Shown here: in pieces, positions 1-5,017 of the stretch
How positions within the stretch are numbered: the stretch's first letter is position 1
Layout of the letters: each line of letters starts with the position of its first letter
Assembly (NCBI GenBank): GCA_041750915.1
Contig: JBGSYJ010000337.1
Span: 1 to 5,017, forward strand
Direction: 5' to 3'
From: JBGSYJ01 sp041750915
GTDB lineage: Bacteria > Acidobacteriota > Thermoanaerobaculia > Gp7-AA8
DNA length: 5,017 nucleotides
Notes under the pieces: generated by a model
What the model was told of the DNA's origin: nothing
What the model saw: only the letters and a program-made list of their open reading frames with translations
The model's database searches: none
Position numbers and translations under genes: made by a program

Positions 1-189
1 CCGGAGTGCATCGACCCGCATCAGGATCTCACGATCCGTCGGGTTCGAAGGATCCATATAGCGTCCGTAGAACGGCTCTTCGAGGTAAGGGTTGCTTCCG
101 TGCTGGACGCGGTCGACGAGGCGATCCATCGAGGTGCATCCTGCGAGTGTCACAAGAAGAATTGAGGTGAAGGCGAGGCGTTTGATCAT
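1..189 (-). CDS. Putative lipoprotein, N-terminal part (cut by window edge)
   Basis: This reading frame begins at an ATG at 189 and runs off the left edge, giving 63 codons without a stop. The first residues are a typical lipoprotein signal: basic start MIKR, a hydrophobic stretch, then the lipobox LAGC with the acylated cysteine at residue 18, followed by TSMDRL. The mature part contains NPYLEEPFYGRYMDPSNPTD, which I do not recognise as a named family. By the lipobox, the protein should be exported, lipidated and anchored in a membrane of a Gram-negative-type envelope; residue +2 is Thr rather than Asp, which does not suggest inner-membrane retention. The start codon overlaps the stop of the upstream gene as ATGA (4 bases), so translation is probably coupled and the two genes share a transcript. 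Function is unknown, and the C-terminal part lies outside the window. Confidence 0.72.
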   Translation of the reverse strand, partial: MIKRLAFTSILLVTLAGCTSMDRLVDRVQHGSNPYLEEPFYGRYMDPSNPTDREILMRVDALR

Positions 190-791
190 GGTTGTCTGTC
201 TCTTATCGGTTTGGCTTTGAGCTTGACCTTTCCGTCAACGGTTTCCACGCGAAAGTCCACGCTGACGACTCCATATCGGTCTCGAAGCGATTCGACCTGT
301 TTCGTGACCATGGAAGAAAGCTGCTCGATTGTAGGTGCATTCCCCTTGCCGAGCGCGCTCTGTGCCCGGGCGACTTCCGCATGAAGGGCATTGAGGGCGT
401 CACTCTGCAGCGATTCCGTCACCCTTACATACGTATCCGCGCGCCCGGACGTTACGGGCTCCGGCTCAGACTGCTCTGGTTTCGTCTCGGAATCGTCCGC
501 AGCGAGCACAGCGGCACGCCGCCTGTAGTCGAGCGGTCCCTCATCCCGTTCCCGATTGCGCCGCGACCAGAGCTCCCGGAACTGGTTGTAGCGGCCCAGG
601 ACGGTGTTGAATCGGAAGCGGGCTGAGATGTCCCGAAGCCGGACCCGGCTCATCTCGTGAACCATCGCGTCGAGCTTGGCCCGCTCGAACGTCGGCGGAA
701 TCTTGCGAACTCCGAGAAAATAAAGGTCGTACTGGATCTTCAGTTTCCGGAGCATCTCCTCGAGCAGATCGAGTTGTTCGTCAAAGGTCAT
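186..791 (-). CDS. MXAN_5187 C-terminal-domain-like hypothetical protein
   Basis: A 201-residue soluble protein with no signal peptide or membrane segment. The N-terminal third (about 1-85) is predicted helical and carries YDLYFLGVRKIPPTFER (21-37) and ISARFRFNTVLGRYNQFREL (55-74). These resemble, from memory, the conserved core of proteins annotated as MXAN_5187 C-terminal domain in Myxococcota and Acidobacteriota. An acidic, Pro/Glu-rich linker spans about 98-118. The C-terminal part (about 120-199) has a helical stretch and then VDFRVETVDGKVKLKAKPI, which looks like beta strands. The biochemical role of the family is not known to me. It is the first gene of a two-gene minus-strand unit ending in an ATGA overlap with a lipoprotein gene, and is transcribed divergently from selA across 69-78 bases. 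No strong ribosome-binding site precedes the ATG at 791, only a weak GGA. That it is a gene is well supported by its length, the coupling and the conserved core; the family name is from recall only. Confidence 0.72.
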   Translation of the reverse strand: MTFDEQLDLLEEMLRKLKIQYDLYFLGVRKIPPTFERAKLDAMVHEMSRVRLRDISARFRFNTVLGRYNQFRELWSRRNRERDEGPLDYRRRAAVLAADDSETKPEQSEPEPVTSGRADTYVRVTESLQSDALNALHAEVARAQSALGKGNAPTIEQLSSMVTKQVESLRDRYGVVSVDFRVETVDGKVKLKAKPIRDRQP

Positions 792-796
792 GCGTC

Positions 797-818
797 CATC
801 GGTAGAATACCCCCGATG
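797..818. promoter_or_regulatory. Dyad over a -10-like hexamer in the divergent gap
   Basis: CATCGGTA (797-804) and its complement TACC+GATG (808-811 and 815-818) face each other across GAA, with three extra C residues interrupting the right arm. The plus-strand hexamer TAGAAT (803-808) inside it matches the sigma-70 -10 consensus at five of six positions and would give selA a leader of roughly 45-50 bases. No good -35 is found: the closest is TCGTCA at 778-783, with an over-long 19-base spacer. The position between two divergent genes suits an operator or shared promoter, but a dyad this short can occur by chance. Confidence 0.25.
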
Positions 819-852
819 AGCAGCGGGCGCGAGTCGTCGCCGCGCTCTGCCT

Positions 853-860
853 GAGGAGGA
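853..860 (+). promoter_or_regulatory. Ribosome-binding site of selA; decides the start
   Basis: GAGGAGGA is a strong Shine-Dalgarno match. Its AGGAGG core (854-859) is only one base from the ATG at 861 but ten bases from the in-frame ATG at 870, so the second ATG fits better. An in-frame TGA at 852-854 rules out any start further upstream. Confidence 0.65.
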
Positions 861-869
861 ATGTCAGAT

Positions 870-2243
870 ATGGGGACCAGACCCCAGAAGGGGCAGGTAG
901 ATGCGACGGGAGGCGTTGAATCGCCTCAGCGGCGGCTTCCTTCAGTCGATCGTGTGCTGAGTAGCGGTCAGGCGCGCCCGGCGATCGACCGGTTCGGGCG
1001 CGAAGCCTTCAAAATCGCTGTGGTCGATCATCTCGAGCGTCTCAGAACGTCGTCATCCCCGGAAAGTCCTTCGATCGACTCCATATGCGAGGCTGCCGAC
1101 AGGTCACTGACCGACCGTCTGAAGCCATCGCTCCGTTCTCTGATCAACGGCACCGGCGTCATCATCCATACGAACCTCGGGCGCTCCCCCATATCAAGAG
1201 AGATGTGGGATCGCGCCGGCGACCTGGTCGCCCGCTACAGCAATCTCGAGTACGACCTCGATTCGGCTGGAAGGGGAAGCCGCCATGCTCACATTGATGC
1301 GCTGGCCTCCGAGGTCTTCGGCTGCGAAGCGGCGGTGCTGACGAACAACAACGCCGGTGCGACGCTGCTGCTGCTCGCTGCGGTCGCGGCCGGTCGAGAG
1401 GTGGTCGTCTCCCGTGGTGAGCTGGTTGAGATCGGAGGCTCGTTCCGGGTTCCCGATGTGATCCAGCAGGGAGGTGCGCGGCTTCGGGAAGTGGGGACGA
1501 CAAACCGCACGCGAACGGCCGACTACAGAGATGCAATTTCAGACGAGACTGCGGCGATGCTTCGAGTCCACCGCTCGAATTTCGAGATCACTGGTTTCAC
1601 CGAAGCACCAGCCATCGAAGAACTGATCGAGCTTTCGCGGGGCGGGGTTCCCTTGCTCTACGACGAAGGAAGCGGCAGGGTCGTCAGTCTCGCGAAGTAT
1701 GGGTTCGGAGAGGAACCGACGATCCGGGAGCTGATCGGGGCAGGGGTGGATGTGGTGACCTGCTCGACGGACAAGCTCTTGGGAGCCACGCAGGGTGGGC
1801 TGATTCTCGGGCGGAAGGACATCATCGAACGAGCGAGACGACATCCACTCATGCGGGCGCTGCGCGCAGGTAAAGAGAGCTACGCGATCATCAGCGAAAC
1901 GTTGAGGATTTTCGCAGCAGGACATCATGAGAGGGAGATTCCGGTCTACCGGATGCTCGCCGCGCCGGTGGACGTACTCTGGGCGCGTGCTGAGGCTCTT
2001 GCGTCGGGTACATCCGCCGAAGTGATCGAGGTGCGCAGTGTGCTCGGAGGTGGGACAACTCCGAGTGAGAGCATCGCATCGGCAGGTCTCCGTGTGGCGG
2101 GCGACGCGAATGAGATCGCCGCGCGATTTCTCCGGCTCGAGGTCCCGATTGTCGGAAGGATTCAGTCAGGCGCGTTCACCCTCGATCTTCGGACGGTGCT
2201 CGAGGACGAGGATGAATTTGTGAGGAAAGCGCTGGAAGTGTGA
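870..2243 (+). CDS. selA: L-seryl-tRNA(Sec) selenium transferase (selenocysteine synthase)
   Basis: SelA is a cytoplasmic PLP enzyme that converts Ser-tRNA(Sec) to Sec-tRNA(Sec) using selenophosphate supplied by SelD. The protein has 457 residues from the ATG at 870 (460 from 861), close to the usual size of about 460. The N-terminal tRNA-binding region contains LPSVDRVL (23-30). The core shows INGTGVIIHTNLGRSPIS (92-109), GRGSRHAHIDAL (134-145), NNNAGA (159-164), SRGELVEIGGSFRVPDV (181-197), EVGTTNRT (207-214), DEGSG (265-269) and HPLMRALR (325-332). The C-terminal domain has GRIQSGAFTLDLRTV (429-443). The PLP Schiff-base lysine is K302, in STDKLLGATQGG; the usual SelA sequence is SGDKLLGGPQAG, so this site is variant though the lysine is kept. 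Start choice follows the Shine-Dalgarno spacing. The gene stands alone: no selB, selC or selD is nearby, and it converges on tsaE across a repeat-rich gap. Identification is firm; normal catalytic activity is inferred. Confidence 0.95.
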   Translation: MGTRPQKGQVDATGGVESPQRRLPSVDRVLSSGQARPAIDRFGREAFKIAVVDHLERLRTSSSPESPSIDSICEAADRSLTDRLKPSLRSLINGTGVIIHTNLGRSPISREMWDRAGDLVARYSNLEYDLDSAGRGSRHAHIDALASEVFGCEAAVLTNNNAGATLLLLAAVAAGREVVVSRGELVEIGGSFRVPDVIQQGGARLREVGTTNRTRTADYRDAISDETAAMLRVHRSNFEITGFTEAPAIEELIELSRGGVPLLYDEGSGRVVSLAKYGFGEEPTIRELIGAGVDVVTCSTDKLLGATQGGLILGRKDIIERARRHPLMRALRAGKESYAIISETLRIFAAGHHEREIPVYRMLAAPVDVLWARAEALASGTSAEVIEVRSVLGGGTTPSESIASAGLRVAGDANEIAARFLRLEVPIVGRIQSGAFTLDLRTVLEDEDEFVRKALEV

Positions 2244-2308
2244 TCGCGATGTGCTTGTAGACCGTGATCGGTATTCGTGGCGCGCGCAGGGGCGGCACAC
2301 AGTTTTAG

Positions 2309-2327
2309 CCCCGGGCTCTGCCCGGGG
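2309..2327. repeat. Perfect GC-rich hairpin (8-bp stem)
   Basis: CCCCGGGC, loop TCT, GCCCGGGG forms a perfect 8-bp stem within the larger array. Neither strand carries a T-run after it, so it is not a standard intrinsic terminator, though it may stall or stabilise the 3' end of selA mRNA, whose stop codon is 65 bases upstream. Confidence 0.65.
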
Positions 2328-2456
2328 TGAACGTGACGCCAGAAACAGACGCGGCCGCGTAGGCGGCCGCTACAGAGCCATCTTCGCCTTTTCTGCAACC
2401 TGTTGCTGTAAGCGACCGCCTTCGCGGCCGCCGTTGCGCCTCCGCTCTGCGGCTAC

Positions 2457-2473
2457 CCCGGGCGAAGCCCGGG
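2457..2473. repeat. Second CCCGGGC hairpin (7-bp stem)
   Basis: CCCGGGC, loop GAA, GCCCGGG is the inverted partner of the hairpin at 2309-2327, with a changed loop and one lost base pair at the stem base. No T-run follows on either strand. Confidence 0.6.
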
Positions 2474-2581
2474 TCTACACTGGATGGCGCGCTTGCGCGC
2501 GCCGCATCCACGTTCATTCATTGCCATAATGATGTGTCAAATCAGTCTTGGAGCTTCTACTGAACCTGGGTCGCTCAAGCC

Positions 2582-2673
2582 ATGTGTCATTCTGAGTGCA
2601 GCGAAGGATCCTCTGAATACTGACGTTAGCAAATCGAAGAAGGGGATCCTTCGCTTCGCTCAGGATGACACGT
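2582..2673. repeat. Long-hairpin dispersed repeat (GTCATTCTGAG type)
   Basis: The arms 2584-2613 and 2642-2671 are inverted copies agreeing at 26 of 30 positions. Read as plus-strand RNA, three of the four differences are G-U pairs, leaving a nearly continuous 30-bp stem around a 28-base loop; two more pairs extend it outward to 2582-2673. The ends read GTGTCATTCTGAG and CTCAGGATGACAC. From memory, closely similar sequences are dispersed through many unrelated bacterial genomes, Acidobacteriota among them, and give rise to spurious predicted peptides with motifs such as ILSAAKDP and LRFAQDD, as here. It sits just downstream of tsaE and may act as a structured 3' end for that operon or for selA. 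It is separate from the 2279-2503 array and less GC-rich. Confidence 0.75.
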
Positions 2674-2696
2674 TCTTCGCCTGACTCGAGGCGCCG

Positions 2697-3137
2697 TCAC
2701 GTCCGCGCTCCCGTCAACTCGATCTCGCGGCTCTGATCGTCATTCACGCGAATGTGAATGGTGATTGCCTCGCCGGCGAACTTCGCAAAGCCCTCTTTCG
2801 GCCATTCGATGAACTTGATTCCGGGTGCGCCGAGGAGCTCGGGAATTCCGATCTCCATCCACTCACGGGGATTCTCCGACATCCTGTATCCGTCGATGTG
2901 AATGATTGCTGGAGCGCCTGGAAGCGGGTATTCATGCACGAGCGCGAAGGTTGGAGAACTGACCTCTTCACGTGCGGCTCCGAGTGCTGTTGCGATCGCG
3001 CGAACGAGAAAGGTCTTGCCCGCACCGAGATCGCCGACGAGGTGCACGACGCAGTCGGCCGGCAGCGACTCCGCGATCACCCTCCCCGCAGCCTCGGTTT
3101 CCGCTTCGTTGCTGCAGTGAAAGACGAGCGGATCCAT
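2697..3137 (-). CDS. tsaE: tRNA t6A biosynthesis ATPase TsaE
   Basis: TsaE is the cytoplasmic P-loop ATPase that works with TsaB, TsaC and TsaD to form N6-threonylcarbamoyladenosine at position 37 of ANN-decoding tRNAs. The protein has about 146 residues, normal for the family. Family marks, counted from a GTG three bases upstream, are the Walker A motif GDLGAGKT (36-43), SSPTFALVHEY (61-71), HIDGYRM (81-87; the family's HxDxYR) and FIEWPKE (110-116). The start is either the ATG at 3137 or the GTG at 3140. The ATG gives a TGATG one-base overlap with the nnr stop, the same junction found upstream of nnr, so I prefer it; the GTG would overlap by four bases (GTGA). There is no strong Shine-Dalgarno sequence, in keeping with translational coupling to nnr. 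It is the last gene of the minus-strand cluster. Nothing essential appears to be missing. Confidence 0.94.
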   Translation of the reverse strand: MDPLVFHCSNEAETEAAGRVIAESLPADCVVHLVGDLGAGKTFLVRAIATALGAAREEVSSPTFALVHEYPLPGAPAIIHIDGYRMSENPREWMEIGIPELLGAPGIKFIEWPKEGFAKFAGEAITIHIRVNDDQSREIELTGART

Positions 3138-4666
3138 CACACTTTTCGAGCGCGGCTCACCGCTTCGGGGAGCGCATCAGCGAGGTCCATCGCGGCAAGA
3201 CCCGTGTCTGAAGTCCGCTCGAGCAGGATGTCGCCGGCCAGGCCGTGAAGATAGACCGCGGCGCAGGCTGCATCGAACGGATCATCTCCACGCGCGAGCA
3301 GCGCTCCAAGAAGGCCGGAGAGGACGTCGCCCATCCCGCCAGAGGCCATCCCGGCGTTGCCGGTCGGATTCACGGCAACGTTGCCGGCCGGATCGGCGAT
3401 CAGCGTCTGATAGCCTTTCAGCACAACCACACACCGCGAGGCAGCTGCGGCCGCGCGAGCCGACTCCACGCGATCGCGGTTGATCTCCTCAGCTGTACCA
3501 CCGATCAATCGCGCAAGCTCACCGGGATGGGGTGTCAGCACGCGTGGATGTCCCTCGGGGTTGATGCGCTCGGCGATTCCTTCGAAGGCGTTGATAGCGG
3601 TTGCGTCGAGCACCAGCGGAAGACTCAGCCTTCCAACCAGATCGTGGATCGTCGAATAGCTCGCCTCATCGTCGGCAAGTCCCGGACCGATGACTCCGGC
3701 CGAAAAGCCTTCGAATGCCGCGATGACGTGATCGATGAACTCATCGCCCCGTTCGATCGCCCGCGACATCGATTCGATCGATACGGTGTCGACGATCCTC
3801 GCCGTTTCGCCATCGGTCAGAAGCGTAACGAGGCCCGCCCCTCCTCGAACGGCACCGCGACATGAAAGAATCGCTGCCCCGCTCCTGCCCGCTGAACCGG
3901 CGACGACTCCGACATGGCCGTGCGTTCCCTTGTGCGAGCTTGCCTCGCGCTGCGGAATCAACTCAGCGATCTCGCCGCCCGTGAGCAGCGAAAGCGTCAC
4001 GCCCTCGGCATCGACCGCAGGCCGGGGAATCGAGATGTCCGCGATCACGATCTCGCCGCACCACGATGACGCCGGCTCGAAAACGTGAGCCACTTTCGGG
4101 AGGGCGAAAGTGACTGTCACCTCCGCGCGAATCGCCGGTTCGAGCACCTCGTGCGATGAAGCATCAAGGCCGCTGGGAAGATCGACAGAAACGATCGGCA
4201 GACGAAGGGACAGCATCCCTCGAATCGCATCGCCATAGATTCCCTCCGCCGGACGATTGAGTCCTGTGCCGAAGATCGCATCGACGATCACGTCGGTCTC
4301 GGATGCGCGCGCCAGAGCCGTGTCGAGAAATTCGCCTCCCGTGATGTCGAACATCGGAAGTCCGAGTCTGCGGCAGATCTCGAGATTGATCGCCGCATCG
4401 CCGGAGATGCGCTCCCGCTCGCCGACGATGAGCACGATTGGCGTCACGCCGCGGTTGTGAAGCAGGCGGGCGACGGCAAACCCATCGCCGCCGTTCTTTC
4501 CCGTGCCGCAGAAGATGGCGGCCGCCTCCGCATCCGGATAGCGGGAGCGAACCGTTTCCGTGATCGCGGCGGCCGCATGTTCCATGAGGAGCAGTGAAGG
4601 GATACCGTACTCGTCGGTCGCCCGCCGGTCGATCCTCCTCATCTCATCCGAAGTTACGATGTGCAT
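3137..4666 (-). CDS. nnr: Bifunctional NAD(P)H-hydrate epimerase / ADP-dependent dehydratase
   Basis: This fused cytoplasmic repair enzyme handles NAD(P)H hydrates. The N-terminal domain epimerises R- to S-NAD(P)HX, and the C-terminal domain dehydrates S-NAD(P)HX back to NAD(P)H with ADP. The protein has 509 residues, typical of the YjeF two-domain form. Epimerase domain, about 1-215: CGTGKNGGDGFAVARLL (53-69), DAIFGTG (129-135) and SVDLPSGLDA (160-169). Ribokinase-fold dehydratase domain, about 230-505: SSHKGTHGHVGVVAGS (243-258), VIGPGLADD (325-333), LTPHPGE (377-383) and NPTGNAGMASGGMGDVLSG (433-451), with the expected catalytic Asp in GMGD at 447. LDATAIN (353-359) replaces the more usual LDADALN. 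The ATG at 4666 is preferred: it overlaps the previous stop as TGATG and follows a G-rich Shine-Dalgarno-like stretch. A TTG at 4681 would add five residues. It lies between a DUF2064 transferase gene and tsaE, probably in one transcript. Confidence 0.94.
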   Translation of the reverse strand: MHIVTSDEMRRIDRRATDEYGIPSLLLMEHAAAAITETVRSRYPDAEAAAIFCGTGKNGGDGFAVARLLHNRGVTPIVLIVGERERISGDAAINLEICRRLGLPMFDITGGEFLDTALARASETDVIVDAIFGTGLNRPAEGIYGDAIRGMLSLRLPIVSVDLPSGLDASSHEVLEPAIRAEVTVTFALPKVAHVFEPASSWCGEIVIADISIPRPAVDAEGVTLSLLTGGEIAELIPQREASSHKGTHGHVGVVAGSAGRSGAAILSCRGAVRGGAGLVTLLTDGETARIVDTVSIESMSRAIERGDEFIDHVIAAFEGFSAGVIGPGLADDEASYSTIHDLVGRLSLPLVLDATAINAFEGIAERINPEGHPRVLTPHPGELARLIGGTAEEINRDRVESARAAAAASRCVVVLKGYQTLIADPAGNVAVNPTGNAGMASGGMGDVLSGLLGALLARGDDPFDAACAAVYLHGLAGDILLERTSDTGLAAMDLADALPEAVSRARKV

Positions 4667-5017
4667 CAGACCCACCCCCAATCGCGTAGAACTTCAGCAA
4701 CGCGGCTCTCCGGGTTCATTCCGGCCGAGTACATTCGAAGGTCCTCGACGATATCAATGTCCCGGCGGTGCGGTAGCAGAGCCATTGAAGATCCTGTCTC
4801 GCGAATCCGGCTGATCGTCGTTTCGAGCACTTCGCTCGTCCCCCACTCGATGTCCCTGAATATTGACGAATCATACGACGCAGCGCGGCAGCCGATGAGG
4901 TAGTAACCGCCGTCTTCTGCCGGACCGATCACCCAGTCGCAGCTGTCGAGCAGGAGGAACGCCCTTTCGACTGCCTCACGGGTGAGCGATGGATCGTCCG
5001 TTCCGATGGCGATCACC
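4666..5017 (-). CDS. DUF2064/TIGR04282-type glycosyltransferase-like protein, C-terminal part
   Basis: The reading frame enters from the right edge and gives the last 116 or so residues. Its 5' part is outside the window: the apparent GTG start at 5016 falls in the middle of a conserved strand (VIAIGTDDPSL) and is most likely an internal Val. Family-like motifs, counted from that Val, are GTDDPSL (5-11; usually G-[ST]-D-x-P-x-L), VIGPAEDGGYYLIG (29-42), WGTSEVL (58-64) and RDIDIVEDL (85-93). These match my memory of the DUF2064 family, a GT-A-like nucleotidyl/glycosyl transferase group whose TIGR04282 members are named 'rSAM/selenodomain-associated transferase 1'. The substrate is unknown, so no reaction is assigned. 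The stop overlaps the nnr start as TGATG, placing it upstream of nnr and tsaE in the same probable operon. Family assignment is fairly sure; function is not. Confidence 0.82.
   Translation of the reverse strand, partial: VIAIGTDDPSLTREAVERAFLLLDSCDWVIGPAEDGGYYLIGCRAASYDSSIFRDIEWGTSEVLETTISRIRETGSSMALLPHRRDIDIVEDLRMYSAGMNPESRVAEVLRDWGWV
4671..4679 (-). promoter_or_regulatory. Shine-Dalgarno-like G-rich stretch before nnr
   Basis: On the minus strand GGGGGTGGG lies four bases before the ATG at 4666. It supports that ATG over the in-frame TTG at 4681, which would place this stretch inside the coding sequence. It is purine-rich but not a classic AGGAGG, so coupling through the TGATG overlap may matter as much. 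Confidence 0.4.

Larger units (their letters stand above)
2279..2503. repeat. Mirrored palindrome array (BIME/MITE-like)
   Basis: Three GC-rich modules on the left recur inverted and in reverse order on the right. The outer module is GGCGCGCGCA-type (2279-2296 against 2486-2503). The middle module is a CCCGGGC hairpin (2306-2328 against 2455-2477, 20 of 23 positions identical). The inner module carries GCGGCCGC (2351-2375 against 2406-2431, one indel and two substitutions). Spacers are nearly equal on both sides: 9 and 8 bases outer-to-middle, 22 and 23 middle-to-inner, around a 30-base centre. Aligned as inverted copies, the outer 50-base and 49-base arms agree at about 40 of 50 columns by my hand count. 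Several modules are themselves palindromes, so the transcript would fold strongly. Such clusters resemble bacterial REP/BIME elements or a miniature transposable element; no target-site duplication is evident. It lies between convergent genes, the usual place for REP-type elements. Confidence 0.7.
2244..2696. other. 453-bp convergent intergenic gap without a credible gene
   Basis: The gap between the ends of selA and tsaE is occupied by the mirrored palindrome array (2279-2503) and the long-hairpin repeat (2582-2673). Nothing recognisable is seen at 2244-2278. The stretch 2504-2581 is less GC-rich, with no clear promoter, RNA gene or terminator. Open frames here (for example 2251-2529 and 2484-2684 on the plus strand) translate the repeats, lack ribosome-binding sites and show no protein-family motifs. 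Confidence 0.7.

Noticed and set aside
40..58. GGTTCGAAGGATCC resembling a tRNA T-arm
   Set aside because: It falls inside the lipoprotein coding frame, and no acceptor or anticodon stem can be paired around it.
192..626. 144-residue open frame on the plus strand
   Set aside because: It is antisense to the MXAN_5187-like gene, has no ribosome-binding site or recognisable motif, and is explained by the GC-rich codon pattern of the opposite strand.
2241..2243. TGA ending selA considered as a selenocysteine codon
   Set aside because: The protein already has the full family length, and the downstream frame translates repeat sequence with no conserved extension.
2351..2431. Three GCGGCCGC sites within 81 bases, considered as a CRISPR or tandem array
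   Set aside because: Spacing is irregular and copies are inverted; they belong to the mirrored array. The same octamer also occurs by composition inside nnr (for example 4569-4576).
2251..2529. 92-residue open frame on the plus strand
   Set aside because: It translates the palindrome array, is Arg-rich, and has no start signal or family motif.
2484..2684. 66-residue open frame containing ILSAAKDP and LRFAQDD
   Set aside because: It is a translation of the long-hairpin repeat; this kind of peptide is a known-looking annotation artefact and has no ribosome-binding site here.
2678..2693. CGCCT/AGGCG stem just after tsaE as a terminator
   Set aside because: The stem is only 5 bp, and the minus-strand continuation is AAGAACG rather than a T-run.
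3245..3865. 206-residue open frame on the plus strand
   Set aside because: It lies wholly antisense to nnr, whose protein motifs are unmistakable; low-complexity Arg/Ser/Gly-rich composition and no family motif.

Overview
This is a GC-rich bacterial window of ordinary housekeeping genes, with one repeat-filled intergenic gap that is the least ordinary part. The organism is probably Acidobacteriota or a similar Gram-negative lineage such as Myxococcota. That guess rests on a protein resembling the MXAN_5187 C-terminal domain family, a lipoprotein with a classical lipobox, and a dispersed GTCATTCTGAG-type hairpin repeat that I recall from such genomes. No rRNA, tRNA or phylogenetic marker is present to confirm it.

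Left part (1-791, minus strand): two translationally coupled genes, an uncharacterised MXAN_5187-C-like protein followed by a lipoprotein cut off by the window edge. Across a 69-860 bp class of short divergent gap (792-860) lies selA on the plus strand (about 870-2243), encoding L-seryl-tRNA(Sec) selenium transferase. The gap holds a short dyad over a weak -10-like hexamer.

Middle (2244-2696): a 453-bp gap between the convergent genes selA and tsaE. It contains a 225-bp mirrored array of GC-rich palindromes (2279-2503), in which three modules on the left reappear inverted and in reverse order on the right. It also contains a separate 92-bp long-hairpin repeat (2582-2673). I find no convincing protein gene there.

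Right part (2697-5017, minus strand): a tightly packed, probably co-transcribed set, read right to left. It comprises the 3' end of a DUF2064/TIGR04282-type transferase gene, the fused NAD(P)H-hydrate epimerase/dehydratase gene (nnr), and tsaE for tRNA t6A synthesis. Both junctions are TGATG stop/start overlaps. Nnr repairs damaged NAD(P)H, and TsaE is the ATPase of tRNA t6A37 formation; these are independent housekeeping jobs that often sit together. SelA implies selenocysteine use, but selB, selC and selD are not in the window.

I see no clear undescribed multi-gene system. The points most worth a second look are the mirrored palindrome array, the unusual residues around the SelA PLP lysine, and a possible selenium link between selA and the DUF2064 gene.
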